From positions 744,001 through 808,000 of the forward strand of contig CATKHW010000566.1 of the NCBI GenBank assembly GCA_949752795.1: a stretch of 64,000 nt of DNA, written 5' to 3'. Source of the stretch: Hyperoodon ampullatus. Its lineage: Eukaryota > Chordata > Mammalia > Artiodactyla > Ziphiidae. The translations under genes were made by a program, and so were the position numbers. Shown here in pieces: positions 9,512 to 20,899 of this stretch (positions within the stretch are counted from its first letter, which is position 1; each line of letters starts with the position of its first letter). Below the pieces are notes generated by a model. The model was not told where the DNA came from, did no database searches, and saw only the letters and a list, made by a program, of their open reading frames with translations.

Positions 9512-12500
9512 GTGTCCGCAACCTCACCTGTGCCCTCAGCCTTGCCGTTCCCTAACCCTAACCTTAGCCCGGAAGGGAAACCCACCGGCAGCCCCACACC
9601 TTATCCTCCACCGTACCCTCATCCTAGTCCGTACGCGGACACTGACCCGCGCGTCCTCATGTGCCCCGACCCTAGCACGTGTCCGCACCCTCACCTGTGC
9701 CCTCAGCCTTGCCGTTCCCTAAGCCTAACCCTAGCCCGGAACGGAAACCCACCGGCAGCCCCACACCTTAGCCTCCGCCGTACCCTCATCCTAGTCCGTA
9801 CGCGGACTCTGACCCGCGCGTCCGCACGTGCCCCGGCCCTAGCACGTGTCCGCACCCTCACCTGTGCCCTCAGCCTTGCCATTCCCTAACCCTAACCCTA
9901 GCCCGGAACGGAAACCCACCGGCAGCCCCACACCTTAGCCTCCGCCGTACTCTCATCCTAGTCCGTACGCGGACACTGACCCGCGCGTCCGCACGTGCCC
10001 CGACCCTAGCACGTGTCCGCACCCTCACCTGTGCCCTCAGCCTTGCCATTCCCTAACCCTAACCCTAGCCCGGAACGGAAACCCACCGGCAGCCCCACAG
10101 CTTAGCCTCCGCCGTACCCTCATCCTAGTCCGTACGCGGACACTGACACGCGCGTCCTCACGTGCCCCGACCCTAGCACGTGTCCGCACCCTCACCTGTG
10201 CCCTCAGCCTTGCCGTTCCCTAACCCTAACCCTAGCCCGGAACGGAAAACCACCGGCAGCCCCACACCTTAGCCTCCGCCGTACCCTCATCCTAGTCCGT
10301 ACGCGGACACTGACCCGCGCGTCCGCACGTGCCCCGACCCTAGCACGTGTCCGCACCCTCACCTGTGCCCTCAGCCTTGCCGTTCCCTAACCCTAACCCT
10401 AGCCCGGAACGGAAACCCACCGGCAGCCCCACACCTCAGCCTCCGCCGTACCCTCATCCTACTCCGTACGCGGACACTGACCCGCGCGTCCGCACGTGCC
10501 CCGACCCTAGCACGTGTCCGCACCCTCACCTGTGCCCTCAGCCTTGCCGTTCCCTAACCCTAACCCTAGCCCGGAACGGAAACCCACCGGCAGCCCCACA
10601 CCTTAGCCTCCGCCTTACCCTCATCCTAGTCCGTACGCGGGCACTGACCCGCACGTCCGTACGTGCCCCGACCCTAGCACGTGTCCGCACCCTCACCTGT
10701 GCCGTCTGCCTTGCCGTTCCCTAACCCTAATCCTAGCCCGGAACGGAAACCCACCGGCAGCCCCACACCTTAGCCTCCGCCGTACCCTCATCCTAGTCCG
10801 TACGTGGACACTGACCCGCGCGTCCGCACGTGCCCCGACCCTAGCACGTGTCCGCACCCTCACCTGTGCCCTCAGCCTTGCCGTTCCCTAACCCTAACCC
10901 TAGCCCGGAACGGAAACCCACCGGCAGCCCCACACCTTAGCCTCCGCGTTACCCTCATCCTAATCCGTATGCGGACACTGACCCGCGCGTCCGCACGTGC
11001 CCTGACCCTAGCACGTGTCCGCACCCTCACCTGTGCCCTCAGCCTTGCCGTTCCCTAACCCTAACCCTAGCCCGGAACGGAAACCCACCGGCAGCCCCAC
11101 ACCTTATCCTCCGCCGTACCCTCATCCTAATCCGTACACGGACTCTGACCCGCGCGTCCGCACGTGCCCCGACCCTAGCATGTGTCCGCACCCTCACCTG
11201 TGCCCTCAGCCTTGCCGTTTCCTAACCCTAACCCTAGCCCGGAACGGAAACCCACCGGCAGCCCCACACCTTAGCCTCCGCTGTACCCTCATCCTAGTCC
11301 GTACGTGGACACTGACACGCGCGTCCGCACGTGCCCCGACCCTAGCACGTGTCCGCACCCTCACCTCTGCCCTCAGCCTTGCCGTTCCCTAACCCTAACC
11401 CTAGCCCGGAACGGAAACCCACCGGCAGCCCCACACCTTAGCCTCCGCCGTACCCTCATCCTAGTCCGTACGCGGACACTGACCCGCGCGTCCGCACGTG
11501 CCCCGACCCTAGCACGTGTCCGCACCCTCACCTGTGCCCTCAGCCTTGCCGTTCCCTAACCCTAACCCTAGCCCGGAACGGAAACCCACCGGCAGCCCCA
11601 CACCTTAGCCTCCGCCGTACCTTCAACCTAGTCCGTACGCGGACACTGACCCGCGCGTCCGCACGTGCCCCGAACCTAGCACGTGTCCGCACCCTCACCT
11701 GTGCCCTCAGCCTTGCCGTTCCCTAACCCTAACCCTAGCCCGGAACGGAAACCCACCGGCAGCCCCACACCTTAGCTTCCGCCGTACCCTCATCCTAGTC
11801 CGTAAGCGGACACTGACACGTGCGTCCTCACGTGCCCCGACCCTAGCACGTGTCCGCACCCTCACCTGTGCCCTCAGCCTTGCCGTTCCCTAACCCTAAC
11901 CCTAGCCCGGAACGGAAACCCACCGGCAGACCCACACCTTAGCCTCCGCCGTACCCTCATCCTAGTCCGTACGCGGACACTGACCCGCGCGTCCGCACGT
12001 GCCCCGACCCTAGCACGTGTCCGCACCCTCACCTGTGCCCTCAGCCTTGCCGTTCCCTAACCCTAACCCTAGCCCGGAACGGAAACCCACCGGCAGCCCC
12101 ACACCTTAGCCTCCGCCGTACCCTCATCCTACTCCGTACGCGGACACTGACCCGCGCGTCCGCACGTGCCCCGACCCTAGCACGTGTCCGCACCCTCACC
12201 TGTGCCCTCAGCCTTGCCGTTCCCTAACCCTAACCCTAGCCCGGAACGGAAACCCACCGGCAGCCCCACACCTTAGCCTCCGCCGTACCCTCATCCTACT
12301 CCGTACGTGCACACTGACCCGCGCGTCCGCACGTGCCCCGACCCTAGCACGTGTCCGCACCCTCACCTGTGCCCTCAGCCTTGCCGTTCCCTAACCCTAA
12401 CCCTAGCCCAAAAGGGAAACCCACCGGCAGCCCCACACCTTAGCCTCCGCCGTACCCTCATCCTAGTCCGTACGCGGACACTGACCCGCGCGTCCGCACG

Positions 12501-13185
12501 TGCCCCGACCCTAGCACGTGTCCGCACCTTCACCTGTGCCCTCAGCCTTGCCGTTCCCTAACCCTAAGCCTAGCCTGGAACGGAAACCCACCGGCAACCC
12601 CACACCTTAGCCTCCGCCGTACCCTCATCCTAGTCCGTACGCGGACACTGACCCGCGCGTCCGCACGTGCCCCGACCCTACCACGTGTCCGCACCCTCAC
12701 CTGTGCCCTCAGCCTTGCCATTCCCTAGCCCTAAGCCTAGCCCGGAACGGAAACCCACCGGTAGCCCCACACCTTAGCCTCCGCCGTACCCTCCTCCTAG
12801 TCCATACGCGGACACTGACCCACGCGTCCGCACGTGCCCCGACCCTAGCACGTGTCCGCACCCTCACCTGTGCCCTCAGCCTTGCCGTTCCCTAACCCTA
12901 AGCCTTGCCCGGAACGGAAACCCACCGGCAGCCACAAACCTTAGCCTCCGCCGTACCCTCATCCTTGTCCGTACGCGGACACTGACCCGCGCATCCGCAC
13001 GTGCCCCGACCCTAGCACGTGTCCGCACCCTCACCTGTGCCCTCAGCCTTGCCGTTCCCTAACCCTAAGCCTAGCCCGGAACGGAAACCCACCGGCAGCC
13101 CCAAACCTTAGCCTCCGCCGTACCCTCATCCTTGTCCGTACGCGGACACTGACCCGCGCATCCGCACGTGCCCCGACCCTAGCAC
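9512..13185 (+). repeat. 22-monomer higher-order unit U1 of B1 (3,674 bp)
   Basis: Variant monomers in this stretch recur 3,674 bp (22 x 167) downstream: the GGAAGGG plus CTTATCCTCC monomer (9570 and 13245), CACACCTCAGCC (10430 and 14105), CGCCTTACC with GCGGGCACTG (10615 and 14287), and GCCGTCTGCC (10702 and 14375). Further tags are CCTTCAACC (~11620), GTAAGCGG (~11803), CAAAAGGG (~12409) and two successive AAACCTTAG/CCTTGTCC monomers at ~12930 and ~13100. The unit start is arbitrary, being placed at a CACGTG site. Confidence 0.85.
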
Positions 13186-15523
13186 GTGTCCGCACCCTCA
13201 CCTGTGCCCTCAGCCTTGCCGTTCCCTAACCCTAACCTTAGCCCGGAAGGGAAACCCACCGGCAGCCCCACACCTTATCCTCCACCGTACCCTCATCCTA
13301 GTCCGTACGCGGACACTGACCCGCGCGTCCTCATGTGCCCCGACCCTAGCACGTGTCCGCACCCTCACCTGTGCCCTCAGCCTTGCCGTTCCCTAAGCCT
13401 AACCCTAGCCCGGAACGGAAACCCACCGGCAGCCCCACACCTTAGCCTCCGCCGTACCCTCATCCTAGTCCGTACGCGGACTCTGACCCGCGCGTCCGCA
13501 CGTGCCCCGACCCTAGCACGTGTCCGCACCCTCACCTGTGCCCTCAGCCTTGCCATTCCCTAACCCTAACCCTAGCCCGGAACGGAAACCCACCGGCAGC
13601 CCCACACCTTAGCCTCCGCCGTACTCTCATCCTAGTCCGTACGCGGACACTGACCCACGCGTCCGCACGTGCCCCGACCCTAGCACGTGTCCGCACCCTC
13701 ACCTGTGCCCTCAGCCTTGCCATTCCCTAACCCTAACCCTAGCCCGGAACGGAAACCCACCGGCAGCCCCACAGCTTAGCCTCCGCCGTACCCTCATCCT
13801 AGTCCGTACGCGGACACTGACACGCGCGTCCTCACGTGCCCCGACCCTAGCACGTGTCCGCACCCTCACCTGTGCCCTCAGCCTTGCCGTTCCCTAACCC
13901 TAACCCTAGCCCGGAACGGAAACCCACCGGCAGCCCCACACCTTAGCCTCCGCCGTACCCTCATCCTAGTCCGTACGCGGACACTGACCCGCGCGTCCGC
14001 ACGTGCCCCGACCCTAGCACGTGTCCGCACCCTCACCTGTGCCCTCAGCCTTGCCGTTCCCTAACCCTAACCCTAGCCCGGAACGGAAACCCACCGGCAG
14101 CCCCACACCTCAGCCTCCGCCGTACCCTCATCCTACTCCGTACGCGGACACTGACCCGCGCGTCCGCACGTGCCCCGACCCTAGCACGTGTCCGCACCCT
14201 CACCTGTGCCCTCAGCCTTGCCGTTCCCTAACCCTAACCCTAGCCCGGAACGGAAACCCACCGGCAGCCCCACACCTTAGCCTCCGCCTTACCCTCATCC
14301 TAGTCCGTACGCGGGCACTGACCCGCACGTCCGTACGTGCCCCGACCCTAGCACGTGTCCGCACCCTCACCTGTGCCGTCTGCCTTGCCGTTCCCTAACC
14401 CTAATCCTAGCCCGGAACGGAAACCCACCGGCAGCCCCACACCTTAGCCTCCGCCGTACCCTCATCCTAGTCCGTACGTGGACACTGACCCGCGCGTCCG
14501 CACGTGCCCCGACCCTAGCACGTGTCCGCACCCTCACCTGTGCCCTCAGCCTTGCCGTTCCCTAACCCTAACCCTAGCCCGGAACGGAAACCCACCGGCA
14601 GCCCCACACCTTATCCTCCGCCGTACCCTCATCCTAATCCGTACACGGACTCTGACCCGCGCGTCCGCACGTGCCCCGACCCTAGCATGTGTCCGCACCC
14701 TCACCTGTGCCCTCAGCCTTGCCGTTTCCTAACCCTAACCCTAGCCCGGAACGGAAACCCACCGGCAGCCCCACACCTTAGCCTCCGCTGTACCCTCATC
14801 CTAGTCCGGACGTGGACACTGACACGCGCGTCCGCACGTGCCCCGACCCTAGCACGTGTCCGCACCCTCACCTGTGCCCTCAGCCTTGCCGTTCCCTAAC
14901 CCTAACCCTAGCCCGGAACGGAAACCCACCGGCAGCCCCACACCTTAGCCTCCGCCGTACCCTCATCCTAGTCCGTACGCGGACACTGACCCGCGCGTCC
15001 GCACGTGCCCCGACCCTAGCACGTGTCCGCACCCTCACCTGTGCCCTCAGCCTTGCCGTTCCCTAACCCTAACCCTAGCCCGGAACGGAAACCCACCGGC
15101 AGCCCCACACCTTAGCCTCCGCCGTACCTTCAACCTAGTCCGTACGCGGACACTGACCCGCGCGTCCGCACGTGCCCCGAACCTAGCACGTGTCCGCACC
15201 CTCACCTGTGCCCTCAGCCTTGCCGTTCCCTAACCCTAACCCTAGCCCGGAACGGAAACCCACCGGCAGCCCCACACCTTAGCTTCCGCCGTACCCTCAT
15301 CCTAGTCCGTAAGCGGACACTGACACGTGCGTCCTCACGTGCCCCGACCCTAGCACGTGTCCGCACCCTCACCTGTGCCCTCAGCCTTGCCGTTCCCTAA
15401 CCCTAAGCCTATCCCGGAACGGAAAGCCACCGGCAGCCCCAAACCTTAGCCTCCGCCGTACCCTCATCCTTGTCCGTACGCGGACACTGACCCGCGCATC
15501 CGCACGTGCCCCGACCCTAGCAC
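13186..15523 (+). repeat. Shortened unit U2 of B1 (14 monomers)
   Basis: It follows U1's order but lacks 8 of the 22 monomers. One is lost near 14500-14650, where the CGCGTTACC/CCGTATGCGG copy found at ~10950 is missing. Seven are lost near 15380-15420, where the sequence passes from the GTAAGCGG monomer straight to an AAAGCCACC plus AAACCTTAG monomer, skipping the CAAAAGGG region. All spacings stay multiples of 167. Confidence 0.8.
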
Positions 15524-17527
15524 GTGTCCGCACCCTCACCTGTGCCCTCAGCCTTGCCGTTCCCTAACCCTAACCTTAGCCCGGAAGGGAAACCCACCGG
15601 CAGCCCCACACCTTATCCTCCACCGTACCCTCATCCTAGTCCGTACGCGGACACTGACCCGCGCGTCCTCATGTGCCCCGACCCTAGCACGTGTCCGCAC
15701 CCTCACCTGTGCCCTCAGCCTTGCCGTTCCCTAAGCCTAACCCTAGCCCGGAACGGAAACCCACCGGCAGCCCCACACCTTAGCCTCCGCTGTACCCTCA
15801 TCCTAGTCCGTACGTGGACACTGACACGCGCGTCCGCACGTGCCCCGACCCTAGCACGTGTCCGCACCCTCACCTGTGCCCTCAGCCTTGCCGTTCCCTA
15901 ACCCTAACCCTAGCCCGGAACGGAAACCCACCGGCAGCCCCACACCTTAGCCTCCGCCGTACCCTCATCCTAGTCCGTACGCGGACACTGACCCGCGCGT
16001 CCGCACGTGCCCCGACCCTAGCACGTGTCCGCACCCTCACCTGTGCCCTCAGCCTTGCCGTTCCCTAACCCTAACCCTAGCCCGGAACGGAAACCCACCG
16101 GCAGCCCCACACCTTAGCCTCCGCCGTACCTTCAACCTAGTCCGTACGCGGACACTGACCCGCGCGTCCGCACGTGCCCCGAACCTAGCACGTGTCCGCA
16201 CCCTCACCTGTGCCCTCAGCCTTGCCGTTCCCTAACCCTAACCCTAGCCCGGAACGGAAACCCACCGGCAGCCCCACACCTTAGCTTCCGCCGTACCCTC
16301 ATCCTAGTCCGTAAGCGGACACTGACACGTGCGTCCTCACGTGCCCCGACCCTAGCACGTGTCCGCACCCTCACCTGTGCCCTCAGCCTTGCCGTTCCCT
16401 AACCCTAACCCTAGCCCGGAACGGAAACCCACCGGCAGACCCACACCTTAGCCTCCGCCGTACCCTCATCCTAGTCCGTACGCGGACACTGACCCGCGCG
16501 TCCGCACGTGCCCCGACCCTAGCACGTGTCCGCACCCTCACCTGTGCCCTCAGCCTTGCCGTTCCCTAACCCTAACCCTAGCCCGGAACGGAAACCCACC
16601 GGCAGCCCCACACCTTAGCCTCCGCCGTACCCTCATCCTACTCCGTACGCGGACACTGACCCACGCGTCCGCACGTGCCCCGACCCTAGCACGTGTCCGC
16701 ACCCTCACCTGTGCCCTCAGCCTTGCCGTTCCCTAACCCTAACCCTAGCCCGGAACGGAAACCCACCGGCAGCCCCACACCTTAGCCTCCGCCGTACCCT
16801 CATCCTACTCCGTACGTGCACACTGACCCGCGCGTCCGCACGTGCCCCGACCCTAGCACGTGTCCGCACCCTCACCTATGCCCTCAGCCTTGCCGTTCCC
16901 TAACCCTAACCCTAGCCCAAAAGGGAAACCCACCGGCAGCCCCACACCTTAGCATCCGCCGTACCCTCATCCTAGTCCGTACGCGGACACTGACCCGCGC
17001 GTCCGCACGTGCCCCGACCCTAGCACGTGTCCGCACCTTCACCTGTGCCCTCAGCCTTGCCGTTCCCTAACCCTAAGCCTAGCCTGGAACGGAAACCCAC
17101 CGGCAGCCCCACACCTTAGCCTCCGCCGTACCCTCATCCTAGTCCGAACGCGGACACTGACCCGCGCGTCCGCACGTGCCCCGACCCTACCACGTGTCCG
17201 CACCCTCACCTGTGCCCTCAGCCTTGCCATTCCCTAACCCTAAGCCTAGCCCGGAACGGAAACCCACCGGTAGCCCCACACCTTAGCCTCCGCCGTACCC
17301 TCCTCCTAGTCCATACGCGGACACTGACCGACGCGTCCGCACGTGCCCCGACCCTAGCACGTGTCCGCACCCTCACCTGTGCCCTCAGCCTTGCCGTTCC
17401 CTAACCCTAAGCCTTGCCCGGAACGGAAACCCACCGGCAGCCACAAACCTTAGCCTCCGCCGTACCCTCATCCTTGTCCGTACGCGGACACTGACCCGCG
17501 CATCCGCACGTGCCCCGACCCTAGCAC
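15524..17527 (+). repeat. Shortened unit U3 of B1 (12 monomers)
   Basis: Compared with U1, nine monomers are missing near 15730-15800. There the CTAAGCCTAACCC monomer runs directly into the CGCTGTACC/GTACGTGG monomer. One of the two AAACCTTAG/CCTTGTCC monomers is also missing near 17430. The CCTTCAACC, GTAAGCGG and CAAAAGGG tags (about 16130, 16313 and 16918) are kept. Confidence 0.8.
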
Positions 17528-18901
17528 GTGTCCGCACCCTCACCTGTGCCCTCAGCCTTGCCGTTCCCTAACCCTAACCCTAGCCCGGAAGGGAAACCCA
17601 CCGGCAGCCCCACACCTTATCCTCCGCCGTACCCTCATCCTAGTCCGTACGCGGACACTGACCCGCGCGTCCGCACGTGCCCCGACCCTAGCACGTGTCC
17701 GCACCCTCACCTGTGCCCTCAGCCTTGCCGTTCCCTAACCCTAACCCTAGCCCGGAACGGAAACCCACCGGCAGCCCCACACCTTAGCCTCCGCCGTACC
17801 CTCATCCTAGTCCGTACGCGGACTCTGACCCCCGCGTCCGCACGTGCCCCGACCCTAGCACGTGTCCGCACCCTCACCTGTGCCCTCAGCCTTGCCGTTC
17901 CCTAACCCTAACCCTAGCCCGGAACGGAAACCCACCGGCAGCCCCACACCTTAGCCTCCGCCGTACTCTCATCCTAGTCCGTACGCGGACACTGACCCGC
18001 GCGTCCGCCCGTGCCCCGACCCTAGCACGTGTCCGCACCCTCACCTGTGCCCTCAGCCTTGCCATTCCCTAACCCTAACCCTAGCCCGGAACGGAAACCC
18101 ACCGGCAGCCCCACAGCTTAGCCTCCGCCGTACCCTCATCCTAGTCCGTACGCGGACACTGACCCGCACGTCCGTACGTGCCCCGACCCTAGCACGTGTC
18201 CGCACCCTCACCTGTGCCGTCTGCCTTGCCGTTCCCTAAACCTAAACCTAGCCCGGAACGGAAACCCACCGGCAGCCCCACACCTTAGCCTCCGCCGTAT
18301 CCTCATCCTAGTCCGTACGCGGACACTGACCCGCGCGTCCGCACGTGCCCCGACCCTAGCACGTGTCCGCACCCTCACCTGTGCCCTCAGCCTTGCCGTT
18401 CCCTAACCCTAACCCTAGCCCGGAACGGAAACCCACCGGCAGCCCCACACCTTAGCCTCCGCTGTACCCTCATCCTAGTCCGTACGCGGACACTGACACG
18501 CGCGTCCGCACGTGCCCCGACCCTAGCACGTGTCCGCACCCTCACCTGTGCCCTCAGCCTTGCCGTTCCCTAGCCCTAACCATAGCCCGGAACGAAAACC
18601 CACCGGCAGCCCCACACCTTAGCCTCCGCCGTACCCTCATCCTAGTCCGTACGCGGACACTGACCCGCGCGTCCGCACGTGCCCCGACCCTAGCACGTGT
18701 CCGCACCCTCACCTGTGCCCTCAGCCTTCCCGTTCCCTAGCCCTAACCCTAGCCCGGAACGGAAACCCACCGGCAGCCCCACACCTTAGCCTCTGCCGTA
18801 CGCTCATCCTAGTCCGTACGCGGACACTGACCCGCGCGTCCGCACGTGCCCCGACCCTAGCACGTGTCCGCACCCTCACCTGTGCCCTCAGCCTTCCCGT
18901 T
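17528..18901 (+). repeat. Incomplete unit U4 and exit from the 22-monomer region
   Basis: The unit begins like U1 but passes near 18121-18170 from the CACAGCTTAG monomer directly to the GCACGTCCGTACGTG monomer. Three monomers are missing compared with the matching place in B2 (45540-46060). It then leads through CCTAAACCTAAACC (18236), CCTAGCCCTAACCATAG (~18570) and GCCTTCCCG monomers to the GGAAGGG region. Confidence 0.72.
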
Positions 18902-19067
18902 CCCTAACCCTAACCCTAGCCGGAAGGGAAACCCACCGGCAGCCCCACACCTTAGCCTCCGCCGTACCCTCATCCTAGTCCGTACGCGGACACTGACCCG
19001 CGCGTCCGCACGTGCCCGGACCCTAGCACGTGTCTGCACCCTCACCTGTGCCCTCAGCCTTGCCGTT
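18902..19067 (+). repeat. 166-bp monomer (one C lost, GCCGGAAGG)
   Basis: CTAGCCCGGAA becomes CTAGCCGGAA at about 18919, shortening the monomer by one base and moving the repeat phase by -1. The B2 counterpart is 46790-46955. Confidence 0.88.
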
Positions 19068-20236
19068 CCCTAACCCTAACCCTAGCCCGGAAGGGAAACC
19101 CACCGGCAGCCCCACACCTTAGCCTCCGCCGTACCCTCATCCTAGTCCGTACGCGGACACTGACCCGCGCGTCCGCACGTGCCCCGACCCTAGCACGTGT
19201 CCGCACCCTCACCTGTGCCCTCAGCCTTGCCGTTCCCTAACCCTAACCCTAGCCCGGAAGGGAAACCCACCGGCAGCCCCACACCTTAGCCTCCGCCGTA
19301 CCCTCATCCTAGTCCGTACGCGGACACTGACCCACGCGTCCGCACGTGCCCCGACCCTAGCACGTGTCCGCACCCTCACCTGTGCCCTCAGCCTTGCCGT
19401 TCCCTAACCCTAACCCTAGCCCGGAAGGGAAACCCACCGGCAGCCCCACACCTTAGCCTCCGCCGTACCCTCGTCCTAGTCCGTACCTGGACACTGACCC
19501 GCGCGTCCGCACGTGCCCCGACCCTAGCACGTGTCCGCACCCTCACCTGTGCCCTCAGCCTTGCCGTTCCCTAACCCTAACCCTAGCCCGGAACGGAAAC
19601 CCACCGGCAGCCCCACACCTTAGCCTCTGCGGTTCCCTCATCCTAATCCGTACGCGGACACTGACCCGCGCGTCCGCACGTGCCCCGACCCTAGCACGTT
19701 TCCGCACCCTCACCTGTGCCCTCAGCCTTGCCGTTCCCTAACCCTAACCCTAGCCCGGAACTGAAACCCACCGGCAGCCCCACACCTTAGCCTCCGCCGT
19801 ACCCTCATCCTAATCCGTATGCGGACACTGACCCGCGCGTCCGCACGTGCCCCGACCCTAGCACGTGGCCGCACCCTCACCTGTGCCCTCAGCCTTGCCG
19901 TTCCCTAGCCCTAACCATAGCCCGGAACGGAAACCCACCGGCAGCCCCACACCTTAGCCTCCGCCGTACCCTCATCCTAATCCGTATGCGGACAATGACC
20001 CGCGCGTCCGCACGTGCCCCGACCATAGCACGTGGCCGCACCCTCACCTGTGCCCTCAGCCTTGCCGTTCCCTAACCCTAAGCCTAGCCCGGAACGGAAA
20101 CCCACCGGCAGCCCCACACCTTAGCCTCCGCCGTACCCTCATCCTAATCCGTATGCGGACACTGACCCGCGCGTCCGCACGTGCCCCGACCCTAGCACGT
20201 GTCCGCACCCTCACCTGTGCCCTCAGCCTTCCCGTT

Positions 20237-20402
20237 CCCTAACCCTAACCGTAGCCGGAAGGGAAACCCACAGGCAGCCCCACACCTTAGCCTCCGCCGT
20301 ACCCTCATCCTAGTCCGTACGCGGACACTGACCCGCGCGTCCGCACGTGCCCCGACCCTAGCACGTGTCCGCACCCTCACCTGTGCCCTCAGCCTTGCCG
20401 TT
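20237..20402 (+). repeat. 166-bp monomer (one C lost, CCGTAGCCGGAAGG)
   Basis: It carries the same missing C as the copy 8 monomers earlier, plus CCGTAG and CCCACAGGC. Both lie at the start of an 8-monomer unit, so the deletion predates that duplication. The B2 counterpart is 48125-48290. Confidence 0.88.
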
Positions 20403-20899
20403 CCCTAACCCTAACCCTAGCCCGGAAGGGAAACCCACCGGCAGCCCCACACCTTAGCCTCCGCCGTACCCTCATCCTAGTCTGTACGCGGACACTGACC
20501 CGCGCGTCCGCACGTGCCCCGACCCTAGCACGTGTCCGCACCCTCACCTGTGCCCTCAGCCTTGCCGTTCCCTAACCCTAACCCTAGCCCGGAAGGGAAA
20601 CCCACCGGCAGCCCCACACCTTAGCCTCCGCCGTACCCTCATCCTAGTCCGTACGCGGACACTGACCCGCGCGTCCGCACGTGCCCCGACCCTAGCACGT
20701 GTCCGCACCCTCACCTGTGCCCTCAGCCTTGCCGTTCCCTAACCCTAACCCTAGCCCGGAAGGGAAACCCACCGGCAGCCCCACACCTTAGCCTCCGCCG
20801 TACCCTCGTCCTAGTCCGTACCTGGACACTGACCCACGCGTCCGCACGTGCCCCGACCCTAGCACGTGTCCGCACCCTCACCTGTGCCCTCAGCCTTGC

